A DNA stretch of 64,000 nucleotides from Bacteroidota bacterium (lineage in GTDB: Bacteria; Bacteroidota; Bacteroidia; Bacteroidales; Lentimicrobiaceae): NCBI GenBank assembly GCA_009773515.1, contig WSXX01000019.1, positions 1 through 64,000 of the forward strand, in the 5' to 3' direction. The notes under the pieces are model-generated. The model ran no database searches and was not told the origin of the DNA. It was given only the letters and a program-made list of their open reading frames with translations. Both the position numbers and the translations under genes were made by a program. The first letter of the stretch is position 1. Every line of letters begins with the position of its first letter. Shown one piece after another: positions 55,164-64,000 of the stretch.

Positions 55164-55598
55164 TCAGCGCTGAGGTACAATCATCACCGGGCAGGGGCTG
55201 TTGCGCATAATTCCATCACTTACACTGCCAATAAAAGCGCGATAAAGAAACCCATGACTCTGAGACCCGACAATAATCAGATCGGCCTGAAATTTCACAG
55301 CCTCATCAATAACGGTTGATACCACAGGGCCATGCATAAGATCTGATTTTGCTTTTATTCCACGTTCATGAAGATAATGCACCATTGCCTTCAGATCATG
55401 GTCTTCGCGGATCAGCTCCTCAAGACCGGGATTGTTGACAAGCGGAAGATGTGAAGTATCGTCATTGAAAAATGACCCGGGGACTGAAATATGCAGGATA
55501 TATACTTCCCCATCAAAAGCTTTGGCTATTTCGCCTGCTTTTTCAATAACTTCGGTCGATAAATCTGAAAAATCAACAGGTACAAGTATCTTTTTCAT
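55164..55598 (-). CDS. universal stress protein (UspA family)
   Basis: A 144-residue cytoplasmic UspA-fold protein. MKKILVPVDFSD at the N-terminus and the C-terminal nucleotide-binding pattern (VGSQSHGFLYRAFIGSVSDG, cut: GSQSHGFLYRAFIGSVS, then CPVMIVP) fit the ATP-binding type. The promoter at 55622-55652 is well formed. A second, more divergent homologue is at 63458. Its role is in stress survival; the specific signal is not known. Confidence 0.9.
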   Translation of the reverse strand: MKKILVPVDFSDLSTEVIEKAGEIAKAFDGEVYILHISVPGSFFNDDTSHLPLVNNPGLEELIREDHDLKAMVHYLHERGIKAKSDLMHGPVVSTVIDEAVKFQADLIIVGSQSHGFLYRAFIGSVSDGIMRNSPCPVMIVPQR

Positions 55599-55621
55599 GG
55601 CTATAATTTATTGTATCAACA

Positions 55622-55652
55622 CAAAGATACATTATATCGTAGCTGAATGCAA
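55622..55652 (-). promoter_or_regulatory. promoter of the universal stress gene
   Basis: On the minus strand TTG (55652-55650) and TATCTTTG (55629-55622) are spaced by 20 bp, matching the Bacteroidota consensus. The ATG at 55598 is 24 bp downstream. Confidence 0.65.
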
Positions 55653-55730
55653 GTACCTGTCAGACAATTCGTCCGCAATGGATTAAGTGCGTTTTTCAGG
55701 AGAATAAAAAGTCATGATCTGCAATCTGCA

Positions 55731-56819
55731 TTAGCCTTTACGGCCATCTTCGTTCATTACATTGGTCTGTATCTGAATGGATTGCTCATGCACCAGTTGA
55801 AGCAGTGAAGCAAGAAATTTTGTATCCAAACCGGCTTTGCTGCCTTTTTTTATACGGTCGGCAAACAACTCTTTCCAGCGCTGCAGCTGAAGAATGGTGA
55901 TGTTGTGGGTATATTTGTAACGGCCCATTTCTTCGGCAACTTCCATACGTCTGGCAAGCAGCCTGAGCATTTCATAGTCGATCAGGTCAATTTCATGCCG
56001 CAATTCTTCAAGGCTGCGTTCAAATTCGCGGTTGCCGGTGGTGTCTCTCAGCACAAGGTTTCCCAGTATTTCTTTCAGACTTTGCGGAGTAATCTGCTGA
56101 GCCGCATCGCTCCATGCTTTGTCGGGGTCGGGATGGGTTTCTATCATCAGTCCATCGGCCTCCAGGTCAAGGGCTTGCTGAGCGATGGATTGTATCATAT
56201 TGCGGTTGCCTCCGATGTGGCTGGGGTCGCAAATCAAAGGCAATCCGGGCATTCTGCGTTTAAGTTCAATGGGTATTTCCCACTGCGGTGGATTGCGGAA
56301 CTGAGTTTTTTCAAACTGATAAAATCCCCGGTGAACTGCAGCAATGTTTCTGATCCCGTTTTTATAAAAACGTTCGATAGCGCCGATCCAGAGTGAAAGA
56401 TCTGGGTTTACCGGGTTTTTTACCATCACCGGAATATCAACCCCGGCAAGGCTTTCGGCAAGTTCCTGCACCGAAAACGGGTTGACAACGGTGCGTGCGC
56501 CTATCCACAAAATATCTATGCCATGTGCCAGCGCCTGTTCCACATGATTGGGATTGGCAACTTCAACGGTGGTGAGTAACCCGGTTTCTTTTTTTACACG
56601 CATCAGCCAGGCGAGGCCAGCGGCACCAACGCCTTCAAATGAACCGGGACGGGTTCTAGGCTTCCAGATTCCTGCCCTGAAAACCCTGACCTGCTCAATT
56701 TCCTTTAGCGCAAGCGCGGTTTGCATCACCTGGGTTTCCGACTCAGCACTGCATGGACCTGCAATCACCAGAGGTCTGCCTCCGGAAGGAATCCATGTGT
56801 GTATTGACGGGAAGTCCAT
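55731..56819 (-). CDS. bifunctional DAHP synthase / chorismate mutase
   Basis: A 362-residue aromatic-pathway enzyme. Residues 1-265 are a type I-beta DAHP synthase (KDOPS-like): IAGPCSAESETQ, FRAGIWKPRTRPGSFEG, VKNPVNPDL, HRGFYQ and ICDPSHIGGNR are the phosphoenolpyruvate- and metal-binding motifs. Residues about 270-355 are an AroQ-type chorismate mutase (LEELRHEIDLIDYEMLRLLARRM, cut: EIDLIDYEMLRLLARRM). The fusion lets the mutase domain act as feedback sensor for chorismate or prephenate in related proteins. It follows lysS by 18 bp and is probably co-transcribed. Confidence 0.93.
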   Translation of the reverse strand: MDFPSIHTWIPSGGRPLVIAGPCSAESETQVMQTALALKEIEQVRVFRAGIWKPRTRPGSFEGVGAAGLAWLMRVKKETGLLTTVEVANPNHVEQALAHGIDILWIGARTVVNPFSVQELAESLAGVDIPVMVKNPVNPDLSLWIGAIERFYKNGIRNIAAVHRGFYQFEKTQFRNPPQWEIPIELKRRMPGLPLICDPSHIGGNRNMIQSIAQQALDLEADGLMIETHPDPDKAWSDAAQQITPQSLKEILGNLVLRDTTGNREFERSLEELRHEIDLIDYEMLRLLARRMEVAEEMGRYKYTHNITILQLQRWKELFADRIKKGSKAGLDTKFLASLLQLVHEQSIQIQTNVMNEDGRKG

Positions 56820-56837
56820 TTCAGCTGCTGAATTGAG

Positions 56838-58565
56838 TTATGCTTTTACCCACGCCTGAATTTCTTCAAGTTTCAAAGCCGGGATATCGAGTTTCATTTT
56901 TTTGCGAAGACCACCCAGATCGTTCAGCATTTTATTGGGGTTTCCTGCTTTCAGATCGGCCACGGTTTTAAATCCATATTTGCGCAGCACAGCTACCCAC
57001 ACTTCAGGAACGCCGGCTTCAACAAAAGCTTCATCGCTGTCGCCCTGAGGTATTGCTTTCTTCTCAGGCCGCATCTGCGGGAAGAAAAGCACATCCTGAA
57101 TGGAAGGCTGGTTGGTCATAAACATGGTAAGGCGGTCGATGCCGATGCCCATTCCGGAGCAGGTCGGCATTCCGTATTCGAGTGCCCGCACAAAATCCAT
57201 ATCGATAAACATGGCTTCATCATCGCCCTTTTGCGAAAGTTTAAGCTGATCCTGAAAGCGGTCAAGCTGATCAATCGGATCGTTCAATTCGGAGTATGCG
57301 TTACAGAGTTCTTTGCCATTGACAAAAAGCTCAAACCTTTCGGTTAATGCAGGATTGCTGCGGTGGCGTTTGCAGAGCGGCGACATTTCAATGGGATAAT
57401 CCATGATGAAAGTCGGCTGAATGAGATGCTCTTCACATTTTTCCCCGAAAATGGCATCAATCAGTTTGCCGGTGCCCATGCTTGGCGCGGTTTCTATGCC
57501 CAGTTCTTTGCAGATGGCGCGAAGTTCATCTTCTGATTTCCCTGCGATATCAACACCTGCATATTGTTTAATGGCATCCGACATGGTGAGTCTGCGGAAA
57601 GGACGCTTAAAGTCAATGGTTCGTTCACCAACCTGCACATCGGTGCGTTTGTGAAGCGCCAAAGCCACTCTTTCGAGCATTTCTTCGGTAAAATCCATCA
57701 TCCAGAAGTAATCCTTGTAAGCCACGTAAATCTCCATGACAGTGAATTCCGGATTGTGGGTGCGGTCCATGCCTTCGTTGCGGAAATCTTTGGCAAATTC
57801 ATACACGCCATCAAATCCACCGACAATAAGCTTTTTTAGATAAAGCTCATTGGCGACACGCAGGTAAAGCGGCATATCAAGCGCGTTGTGATGTGTGGTG
57901 AAAGGCCTTGCGGCAGCACCACCGGGGATGGGTTGAAGAATAGGTGTTTCTACTTCGAGGTAACCGCGTTCGTTAAACAATGAACGCATGGAATTGATGA
58001 TCTGGCTGCGTTTTACGAAAATATCCCTGATTTCAGGGTTTACGATGAGGTCAACATAGCGCTGGCGATAACGTTGTTCGGGATCGCTGAAAGCATCAAA
58101 AACCTGATCATCTTTTTCCTTAACCACCGGCAGCACACGAAGCGATTTACTCAGCAGTTTAAGCGATTTTACATGAATGGATATTTCGCCCATCTGGGTA
58201 ATAAACACAAATCCGGTAACGCCGATTATGTCGCCGATATCGAGCAATCGCTTAAAAACGGTGTTGTAAAGCGATTTGTCTTCGCCCGGGCAAATGTCGT
58301 CGCGTTTGATGTAAAGCTGAATGCGTCCGCTTGAATCCTGAAGATCAACAAACGACGCAGCACCCATAATGCGGCGGGTCATAATACGGCCTGCAATGCT
58401 TATGTCCTGATAAAGTTCATGATTGTCAGGAAACTTACTGTGGATTTCGGAGGTGTTTATGTTGACGTTAAACGCTTCGGCCGGATATGGGTTGATGCCT
58501 GCTTTTTCGAGTTCTTTAAGAGATTCCCTGCGGATTGATTCCTGTTCGCTGAGTTCGTGATGCAT
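56838..58565 (-). CDS. lysS: lysyl-tRNA synthetase (class II)
   Basis: Charges tRNA-Lys with lysine. The start was set at ATG 58565 ([13 protein letters not shown]), because the upstream in-frame codon at 58583 is TTG and overlaps the -7 box. The OB-fold domain (about 50-170) has [17 protein letters not shown]. Class II motifs are present: motif 2 [15 protein letters not shown] and motif 3 [12 protein letters not shown]. After the usual end (PQMRPEKK) a further 65 residues form a helical tail ([14 protein letters not shown] to IQAWVKA), which I recall as usual in Bacteroidota LysRS. Length 575. Confidence 0.95.
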   Translation of the reverse strand: MHHELSEQESIRRESLKELEKAGINPYPAEAFNVNINTSEIHSKFPDNHELYQDISIAGRIMTRRIMGAASFVDLQDSSGRIQLYIKRDDICPGEDKSLYNTVFKRLLDIGDIIGVTGFVFITQMGEISIHVKSLKLLSKSLRVLPVVKEKDDQVFDAFSDPEQRYRQRYVDLIVNPEIRDIFVKRSQIINSMRSLFNERGYLEVETPILQPIPGGAAARPFTTHHNALDMPLYLRVANELYLKKLIVGGFDGVYEFAKDFRNEGMDRTHNPEFTVMEIYVAYKDYFWMMDFTEEMLERVALALHKRTDVQVGERTIDFKRPFRRLTMSDAIKQYAGVDIAGKSEDELRAICKELGIETAPSMGTGKLIDAIFGEKCEEHLIQPTFIMDYPIEMSPLCKRHRSNPALTERFELFVNGKELCNAYSELNDPIDQLDRFQDQLKLSQKGDDEAMFIDMDFVRALEYGMPTCSGMGIGIDRLTMFMTNQPSIQDVLFFPQMRPEKKAIPQGDSDEAFVEAGVPEVWVAVLRKYGFKTVADLKAGNPNKMLNDLGGLRKKMKLDIPALKLEEIQAWVKA

Positions 58566-58580
58566 GGATGAAATTTTTTG

Positions 58581-58588
58581 CAAAGATA
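58581..58588 (-). promoter_or_regulatory. -7 box (TATCTTTG) of lysS
   Basis: The octamer TATCTTTG reads 58588 to 58581 on the minus strand, 15 bp before the ATG at 58565. No clear TTG at -33. It supports the shorter start, since a TTG start at 58583 would lie within the box. Confidence 0.5.
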
Positions 58589-58673
58589 GGAATTAATGGT
58601 TCAGGGAAGAGTGGGGGAGAAGGAGGAGGTGAAGAGCCCTAGCAATGCCTAAAGTTCGGTTCGGGTTTGTAAA

Positions 58674-58712
58674 ATGGCACACAGATCTCGTCTAAGGCCG
58701 AGACACGGTGAC
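58674..58712. repeat. 39-bp dispersed repeat, copy 2
   Basis: Matches 101-139 with one mismatch and is followed by AACGGATTC and CGCGGATTA phrases similar to those at 240-272. It lies in the 222-bp spacer between lysS and the ABC exporter, where nothing else was recognised. Confidence 0.8.
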
Positions 58713-58787
58713 AAGGATTTAACGGATTCTCGCGGATTATTTTTCCGTGGATTTTATTTTGATGAACGATGACCCGGATTTGAAGCA

Positions 58788-60608
58788 CTACCCAATCGTC
58801 TGCATATCGTGCAATCTTTTATAAGCACCTTGTTTGGCCATAAGTTCGGTGTGGGTTCCACGTTCAACGATTTCTCCTTTTTGCATCACTATGATTTCAT
58901 CGGCATGCTGAACGGTGGAAAGCCGGTGGGCAATCACCAGCGAAGTGCGGTTTTGCATCAGGTTGATCAGCGCATCCTGCACCAGTCTTTCTGATTCGGT
59001 ATCCAGGGCCGAAGTAGCTTCATCAAGAATCATTACCGGCGGATTGCGCAATACAGCCCGTGCAATGCTGATGCGTTGCCGCTGTCCGCCCGACATTTTT
59101 ATACCCCTGTCACCGATATTGGTTTCGTAACCTTCGGGCATCTGCATGATAAATTCGTGGGCGTTGGCTACTTTAGCGGCTGCAATAATATCATCCATTG
59201 AAACATTCAGCATTCCGAAAGCAATATTATCAAAAACAGTGGCATTAAAAAGTATGGTTTCCTGAGAAACAATGCCCATCAATCCCCTTACATCGCTGAT
59301 AAAAAATTCGCGTATGGGTGTGCCATCAATGAGGATTTCGCCCTGGGTTACATCGTAAAAACGTGGCAGCAAATCGGCCATGGTTGATTTTCCGGAGCCC
59401 GATGCACCAACTAAAGCAATTGATTTCCCTTTCGGGATAACCAGATTGATATTTTTAAGCACATCTTCCTGCTCATAGCGGAACCATACATTGCGGTATT
59501 CAATCTGAGTGCTGAACTCATTGATATGCAGCGCGTTTTCCTTTTCGGTAATCACTTCTTCGGCAGCAAGCACCTGCTCAATACGTTCCACAGAAGCTGC
59601 GCCCTTCTGAATATTGTAAATGGCAGTTGAAATTGCTTTTATGGGATTGATCAGTTGAGAAAATACCAGAATGTACATGATAAAAAGAGCGGCATCCATG
59701 GTTGAGTCCGGCGAAAGAATAATTTTTCCTCCATACCATATCACAAAAACCGAAACTGCAATTCCCAGAAATTCGCTCAAAGGAGAGGCAAGGTCTCTTT
59801 TGCGATAAAGACGCACCATCAGCCGGTTATATCTGTCATTGGTTTCCTGAAAGTTGCTGTTGGCCCAGTCTATGGCATTAAATGCTTTGATGTTTCGCAG
59901 TCCGCTGATGGTTTCCTCGATGGTTGAAAGCAACTCGCCCATTTTTATCTGTCCTTTGGCTGAGGTCCGCTTCAGGCTTTTGCCTATCTGTCCGATTAAT
60001 AATCCGCTTATCGGAAGAAGTACCATTACCATAAGGGTAAGCTCATAATCCATCAGGAATAAAGAAACCAGATATGAAATAATGGTAACGGGATCGCGGA
60101 ACATCATTTCAAGAGAACTGAGCACCGACCATTCAACCTCCTGCACATCGGTGGTCATGCGCGAAATAATATCGCCTTTCTTTTTCTCGGAATAATAGGA
60201 AAGGGGCAGTATAAGTATTTTCAGATAAAGAGCATTCCGGATATCGCGAACCACGCCGTTACGCACTTCGGCCATATAATACATGGCAAGGTAACGGAAC
60301 AGGTTTTTCAACAGATAAACCACCACAAGAATTACACAGATAAATGCCAGCACAGTCAGTTCGTCATACTTATCGATCAATGCGCCAATCTGAAAATAGA
60401 AATGATCTTTCAGCGATTTTACATTCCATTCCAGAAGGCCAACCGATTCCATTGGCTTTTCGAGCTTAAAAAGAATGTTAAGCACCGGAACAACGGCTGC
60501 AAAAGAAATCAGCGAAAATAAAATGCTGATAATGTTGAAGATAATGTTCAGCAATGCAAAGCCCCAGTAAGGGATGGCATATCTGAGTACTTTGAACAGA
60601 TTTTTCAT
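58788..60608 (-). CDS. MsbA-like ABC exporter (fused permease and ATPase)
   Basis: A 606-residue half-transporter that works as a homodimer in the inner membrane. Residues 1-340 hold about six membrane helices. The ATPase domain has Walker A GASGSGKS (401-408), Q-loop VSQETILFN, signature MSGGQRQR (505-512), Walker B VMILDEATSALD (525-536) and the H-loop IAHRLST. Closest in type to MsbA/lipid flippases and type 1 multidrug exporters; substrate cannot be told. A TATCTTTG -7 box lies 33 bp upstream. Confidence 0.9.
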   Translation of the reverse strand: MKNLFKVLRYAIPYWGFALLNIIFNIISILFSLISFAAVVPVLNILFKLEKPMESVGLLEWNVKSLKDHFYFQIGALIDKYDELTVLAFICVILVVVYLLKNLFRYLAMYYMAEVRNGVVRDIRNALYLKILILPLSYYSEKKKGDIISRMTTDVQEVEWSVLSSLEMMFRDPVTIISYLVSLFLMDYELTLMVMVLLPISGLLIGQIGKSLKRTSAKGQIKMGELLSTIEETISGLRNIKAFNAIDWANSNFQETNDRYNRLMVRLYRKRDLASPLSEFLGIAVSVFVIWYGGKIILSPDSTMDAALFIMYILVFSQLINPIKAISTAIYNIQKGAASVERIEQVLAAEEVITEKENALHINEFSTQIEYRNVWFRYEQEDVLKNINLVIPKGKSIALVGASGSGKSTMADLLPRFYDVTQGEILIDGTPIREFFISDVRGLMGIVSQETILFNATVFDNIAFGMLNVSMDDIIAAAKVANAHEFIMQMPEGYETNIGDRGIKMSGGQRQRISIARAVLRNPPVMILDEATSALDTESERLVQDALINLMQNRTSLVIAHRLSTVQHADEIIVMQKGEIVERGTHTELMAKQGAYKRLHDMQTIG

Positions 60609-60640
60609 AGTCAGGCTTCTTCAGTCCGCGGAAGCGTGCA

Positions 60641-60648
60641 CAAAGATA
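60641..60648 (-). promoter_or_regulatory. -7 box (TATCTTTG) of the ABC exporter
   Basis: TATCTTTG reads 60648 to 60641 on the minus strand, 32 bp before the ATG at 60608. A matching -33 TTG was not found. Confidence 0.45.
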
Positions 60649-60803
60649 GCGGTTAATGGGGATTTTTAATAAATCAGCTTTTGATGAAATCCGTCTTTTT
60701 AAGGTCTGCTTAAAATTGTGTTATACCCTGGTTAATTATTTTTATGATTCTTGATCAATTTATTAAATTTGCCAGTTAAGATAATGCAGACATTGAGGTT
60801 AAT

Positions 60804-62312
60804 ATGGTAAAACAGGCAAGCATTCTTTTAGTTGACGATCTTGAGGCGAACCTGATGTTACTCAGGGCTCTTATTCACAATGTCGATGTAAATCTGATAA
60901 CGGCACTTTCCGGTGCTGAAGCACTGCAGAAAACCGAAGGGGTTGATCTTGCGCTGGCTATAATTGATGTTCAGATGCCTCAAATGAATGGTTATGAATT
61001 GGCTGTGAAACTCAATGAAAGCAGACAGGGAGAAAAAGTACCGGTTATTTTTATTACTGCGAATTATTTTGATGAATCAAATGTTACTCAAGGCTATCAG
61101 TCGGGAGCTGTAGATTATATTTTCAAGCCTGTAAACAGGATGATTTTTATCAGTAAAGTAAATGTTTTTCTTGATCTTTTTAATCAGAAACAAGCAGTTA
61201 AGAACAATGCCAGACTTTTGAAAGAGGCTGCAGAGAAACTGGAAAGAACAAATAAGCGGTTGCAGAACCGGGAAAAGAAATTACAACAGGAACAATTATT
61301 TACCAAAGCTCTGCTGCATAGTATTCCAGGAATTTTTTATCTTTATACCTTGCCGGAACTTAAACTGGTTATGTGGAATAAACAGCATGAAACTCTTTTT
61401 GGTTATGAACCTCATGAAATGAAAGACCGTCATGTTCTGACCTGGCATTTGCCCGAAAAGTGGGATGCCGTTATGGAGTCGATAAAGGTTATTATGGATG
61501 AAAATCAGGACGGAATAGAAACCCATCTGCTAAAAAAAGACGGGAGTACAATTCCTTTTGTACTTTCGGGCGTGAAGTTTGAAAGTAACGGACAAGGGTA
61601 TCTGATTGGCATTGGCACCGATATAACTGAAAGAGAAAAGGCTGAAAACAAATTGAAAGATTCGCTGGAACAGCTGCAGCAGTTATCAAAACATATTGAG
61701 CAGGTGAGGGAGAATGAGCGGGTTTCAATCTCACGCGATCTTCACGATGATCTAGGACAGGCTCTGACGGCAGTAAAAATTGATCTGGGGATTATAAGGC
61801 AGAGAATATCAGAGCCAGATATAGTTCTGAAAATAGATAAAGTTTCAACGCTTGTCAGCAATACGATAAAAACAGTGCAGCGCCTGACCTCTCAGCTCAG
61901 ACCTGAAATTATTGATGATCTGGGTTTGGAAGTGGCAATAGAATGGTTTACCAGCGAATTTGCCGAAAGAAACAATATTGATGTAGTGCTTGATCTTGAC
62001 ACAAATATTTCCTTTTCACCTGATAACTCACTTATCCTTTTCAGGATAATGCAGGAATCGCTCACCAATATTGCGAGGCATGCAAAGGCAACAGAAGTAA
62101 AAATCAGTATGCTCATTATTGATGAAACAATTCATTTCAGGATTTCGGATAATGGGATTGGAATTTCAGAATCAGAATTAAACTCGAAAAAATCATTCGG
62201 ATTAATCGGCATGAAAGAAAGAGCCGCTTCAATGGGTGGAATTTGTGAGATATCGGGGATTGAGAATGTTGGAAGCATAATAGAATTGACTTTACCATTG
62301 GACTTAAACTGA
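60804..62312 (+). CDS. soluble REC-PAS-histidine kinase (HisKA_3)
   Basis: A 502-residue cytoplasmic sensor kinase with an N-terminal receiver domain (1-120; Asp11-Asp12, phospho-acceptor Asp55 in IIDVQMPQ, Lys108). A coiled coil (130-165) and PAS domain (about 168-280, ending GTDITEREKAE) follow, then a NarX/DesK-type HisKA_3 with His314 in SRDLHDDLGQAL and a HATPase domain (MQESLTNIARHAK, SDNGIGI, FGLIGMKERAASMGG). There is no membrane segment, so it receives a signal from another phosphodonor and perhaps from a PAS ligand. A TAAATTTG box (60764-60771) lies 32 bp upstream. The NarL-type partner gene follows after 4 bp. Confidence 0.92.
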   Translation: MVKQASILLVDDLEANLMLLRALIHNVDVNLITALSGAEALQKTEGVDLALAIIDVQMPQMNGYELAVKLNESRQGEKVPVIFITANYFDESNVTQGYQSGAVDYIFKPVNRMIFISKVNVFLDLFNQKQAVKNNARLLKEAAEKLERTNKRLQNREKKLQQEQLFTKALLHSIPGIFYLYTLPELKLVMWNKQHETLFGYEPHEMKDRHVLTWHLPEKWDAVMESIKVIMDENQDGIETHLLKKDGSTIPFVLSGVKFESNGQGYLIGIGTDITEREKAENKLKDSLEQLQQLSKHIEQVRENERVSISRDLHDDLGQALTAVKIDLGIIRQRISEPDIVLKIDKVSTLVSNTIKTVQRLTSQLRPEIIDDLGLEVAIEWFTSEFAERNNIDVVLDLDTNISFSPDNSLILFRIMQESLTNIARHAKATEVKISMLIIDETIHFRISDNGIGISESELNSKKSFGLIGMKERAASMGGICEISGIENVGSIIELTLPLDLN

Positions 62313-62316
62313 TGTT

Positions 62317-62943
62317 ATGAGAATTTTAATATGCGATGACCATAAAATCGTAAGGGAGGGTCTGAGACAGATACTCCAGCAGATTGAAGAAGTGCCACTG
62401 ATTATTGAAGCTGGAAGTGGAAACGAGGTTTGTTCCATTTTAAAGGGAAAAACATTTGATATTGTCCTGCTCGATATCTCTCTTCCCGATAAAAACGGGC
62501 TTGAGGTGCTTCAAGTTATCAAAGAAAAATGGCCGTTCACCAATGTGCTTATGCTCAGTATGCATCCACAGGAGCAATATGCAATCAGGGCGCTTAAACT
62601 CGGAGCTTCAGGTTATCTTACCAAAGACACAGCATCGGAAGAATTACTCATTGCGGTAAAAAAAGTTTCGGCGGGTGGTGAATACATTTCACAATCACTT
62701 GCCGAAAGTATGGCTATCCACTTTAAGCGAAAAGCCCTGAACCATAAACATGAAAAACTATCGCAGCGCGAGTTTGAAATTATGATTCAGCTTGCAAACG
62801 GGAAATCGCTGCTTGAGATCGGAAATATGCTTTGCATCTCAGCAAAAACAGTAAGTACCTACCGTGGACGGATTATGGAAAAGATGGAGCTTAATAAAAA
62901 TACTGAATTGGCCAGATACTGCATGGAAAATGATCTGATTTAG
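62317..62943 (+). CDS. NarL/LuxR-type response regulator
   Basis: A 208-residue response regulator, certainly the output partner of the kinase ending 4 bp upstream. The receiver domain (1-120) has the acidic pair Asp7-Asp8, phospho-acceptor Asp53 in IVLLDISLPDKNG, and conserved MLSMH and GYLTKD. The LuxR-type HTH (about 142-205) reads LSQREFEIMIQLANGKS then ISAKTVSTYRGRIMEKM. Target genes are not evident; no obvious autoregulatory dyad was seen. Confidence 0.94.
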   Translation: MRILICDDHKIVREGLRQILQQIEEVPLIIEAGSGNEVCSILKGKTFDIVLLDISLPDKNGLEVLQVIKEKWPFTNVLMLSMHPQEQYAIRALKLGASGYLTKDTASEELLIAVKKVSAGGEYISQSLAESMAIHFKRKALNHKHEKLSQREFEIMIQLANGKSLLEIGNMLCISAKTVSTYRGRIMEKMELNKNTELARYCMENDLI

Positions 62944-62970
62944 AACATCAGACTTCAATCCTGAAAATAT

Positions 62971-63129
62971 TTATCTGAGCATTGTCTTCGACAAAATTAT
63001 CTTCATCAGCAGGGCAATTACAGCAATCACCAGCAAAATAGCTGTGATTGCGTATATTTTTATAGCCATAAATCCAATTGCCCAGATTATTATCAGAACA
63101 ATGGTGGCTGTGTAAACCAATTCGTTCAT
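62971..63129 (-). CDS. 52-residue membrane protein, Lmo0937/DUF5670-like
   Basis: A short minus-strand gene, found by reading the spacer. It encodes MNELVYTATIVLIIIWAIGF, a short turn and a second hydrophobic segment, AITAILLVIAVIALLMKI, then a basic tail (SKTMLR). Two membrane helices with a W-x-x-G pattern resemble the Lmo0937/DUF5670 family of small stress-linked membrane proteins. It converges with the response regulator and lies between it and a universal stress gene. Confidence 0.7.
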   Translation of the reverse strand: MNELVYTATIVLIIIWAIGFMAIKIYAITAILLVIAVIALLMKIILSKTMLR

Positions 63130-63457
63130 GACTGTGTTTGTTTTTTGAGTTGTTCGCAGTAAGTCAGTTATGATTTTCGCACCAACATTAAAATATTCCG
63201 AAAATCAAAGTACGAAAGCGGCCGTCATGTTATTCAGAGAATTAGAGACAGCTTCAGGCCAGCTTCAGTTCATAAAATTAATAAATGGCAAAACAACCGG
63301 GATATCACTATCCGGCTATTTTACCATACAAAATTAGTCACATGAACCTGAAAATGTGTTACACAATTTTAATCGGATATTATATTTTTCACACAATCCG
63401 GAAGAAAGATTTTCTGAACGTGCGTTGCTCTGCAAAAGAGCATCCTGTGATCAATTG
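63130..63457. other. 328-bp spacer between small membrane gene and stress gene
   Basis: No gene, RNA or complete promoter was recognised. It contains some A/T-rich tracts and must hold the promoter of the minus-strand gene at 63129. Confidence 0.35.
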
Positions 63458-63943
63458 TTATTCCTGCTTCCTTACGGGGATAATATAAACAGGCAATGTT
63501 GTTTTGCGCAGCACTTCCTGGGTAACACTCCCCATTACAATATTTTCCAGCCATTTACGGCTGTGAGAGCCCATAACAATCAAATCTGCATTTGTGGCTT
63601 TTGCAGCATCCAGAATTGCAGTAGAAGTATCGCCCTCTTCGATGATTGTAGAAATTGATTCGTTGCCCAGCACATGTTTTATCTTATCGAGCAGATGTTT
63701 AGCTCCGGTTCTTAAGCTTTCGATGTTTTCGAAATGCATAGGAATAACTCCCAGATAGGCGCCGACTCCGGCCATTGGTATCGGTTCTGCTGTTGAATAG
63801 AATGCCTGGTCGGATATAACAAAAAGCAATACAACTTCAGCTCTTAAAGACCTGGCTAAAGAATAACCTGATTCGGCAACTTTTTCGGCAGATGGATCAT
63901 AATCCAGTGCGATCAATACTTTGTCAATGGTTTTTGTTTTCAT
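63458..63943 (-). CDS. universal stress protein (UspA family), second copy
   Basis: A 161-residue UspA-fold protein. The start was set at ATG 63943 (MKTKTIDKVLIALDYDPSAEK, cut: KTIDKVLIALDYDPSAEK), the usual distance before the first strand; an in-frame ATG at 63988 would add 15 residues. The ATP-site pattern VMGSHSRKWLENIVMGSV and the terminal LPVYIIPV are present. It differs from the copy at 55164 in its loop (STAEPIPMAGVGAYLG). The upstream region runs off the window end, so regulation cannot be judged. Confidence 0.88.
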   Translation of the reverse strand: MKTKTIDKVLIALDYDPSAEKVAESGYSLARSLRAEVVLLFVISDQAFYSTAEPIPMAGVGAYLGVIPMHFENIESLRTGAKHLLDKIKHVLGNESISTIIEEGDTSTAILDAAKATNADLIVMGSHSRKWLENIVMGSVTQEVLRKTTLPVYIIPVRKQE

Positions 63944-64000
63944 ATTCAACGGGGGTTTTAATGATTCGGAAATAATGATTAGTGCCATAATCTGATTCAG

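Noticed and set aside
1-64000. tRNA, rRNA or phage/transposase genes
   Set aside because: The larger intergenic regions (above about 180 bp) were read; no cloverleaf, rRNA-like stretch or mobile-element protein was recognised, though a dedicated search could still find a small RNA.

Overview
The window looks like a chromosomal segment of a Bacteroidota bacterium, probably a free-living degrader of proteins and polysaccharides. The evidence is four proteins ending in type IX secretion (T9SS) sorting domains plus a fifth secreted by the same route, a TonB receptor paired with a DUF4249 lipoprotein, start sites without Shine-Dalgarno sequences, and recurrent TAnnTTTG (-7) promoter boxes. I saw no rRNA, tRNA, CRISPR array, transposase or phage genes.

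Layout. (1) 0.4-12.5 kb, minus strand: three large T9SS-secreted peptidases of unrelated clans (subtilisin S8, papain-like C1, gingipain-like C25) and an AlgJ/AlgX-like SGNH protein, separated by repeat-rich spacers. (2) 12.9-18.6 kb, plus strand: a pair of small paralogous membrane proteins sharing a GIPGFWWGCIFGPIGI signature. A tightly overlapping operon follows (LolA-like protein, exported YidD-like protein, two paralogous TPR/membrane proteins, a third TPR-like protein), then a small outer-membrane barrel. (3) 18.7-27.3 kb: mtnA-like isomerase, an antitoxin followed by a 13-codon remnant of a MazF/PemK-type toxin, a 2028-residue T9SS beta-helix protein, and tag.

(4) 27.4-49.1 kb, minus strand: the most interesting part, an approximately 19-kb, eleven-gene, nearly gapless beta-1,3-glucan (laminarin/callose/curdlan-type) utilisation locus with its own membrane-anchored LuxR-type regulator. 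It encodes a GH-A clan glycosidase fused to an outer-membrane beta-barrel, a multi-module glucan-binding lipoprotein, a GH16 lipoprotein, a cytoplasmic GH94-clan (GH149/GH161-type) phosphorylase, two GPH/MelB-type sugar transporters, a GH17 lipoprotein, a GH30 lipoprotein, two GH17 proteins without signal peptides, and a T9SS-secreted binding protein that shares a module with the lipoprotein. There is no SusC/SusD pair. The inferred pathway is: surface binding and endo-cleavage (T9SS protein, GH16, binding lipoprotein), passage through or processing at the enzyme-barrel fusion, periplasmic trimming and beta-1,6-debranching (GH17, GH30), inner-membrane import by the GPH carriers, and cytoplasmic phosphorolysis to glucose-1-phosphate.

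(5) 49.7-64 kb: ordinary genes. These are a YgiQ-type radical SAM protein, a DUF4249-TonB receptor pair, two universal stress proteins, a DAHP synthase-chorismate mutase, lysS, an MsbA-like ABC exporter, a soluble REC-PAS-histidine kinase with its NarL-type partner, and a 52-residue membrane protein.

Functions are assigned from motifs and remembered family features only. No database search was run.
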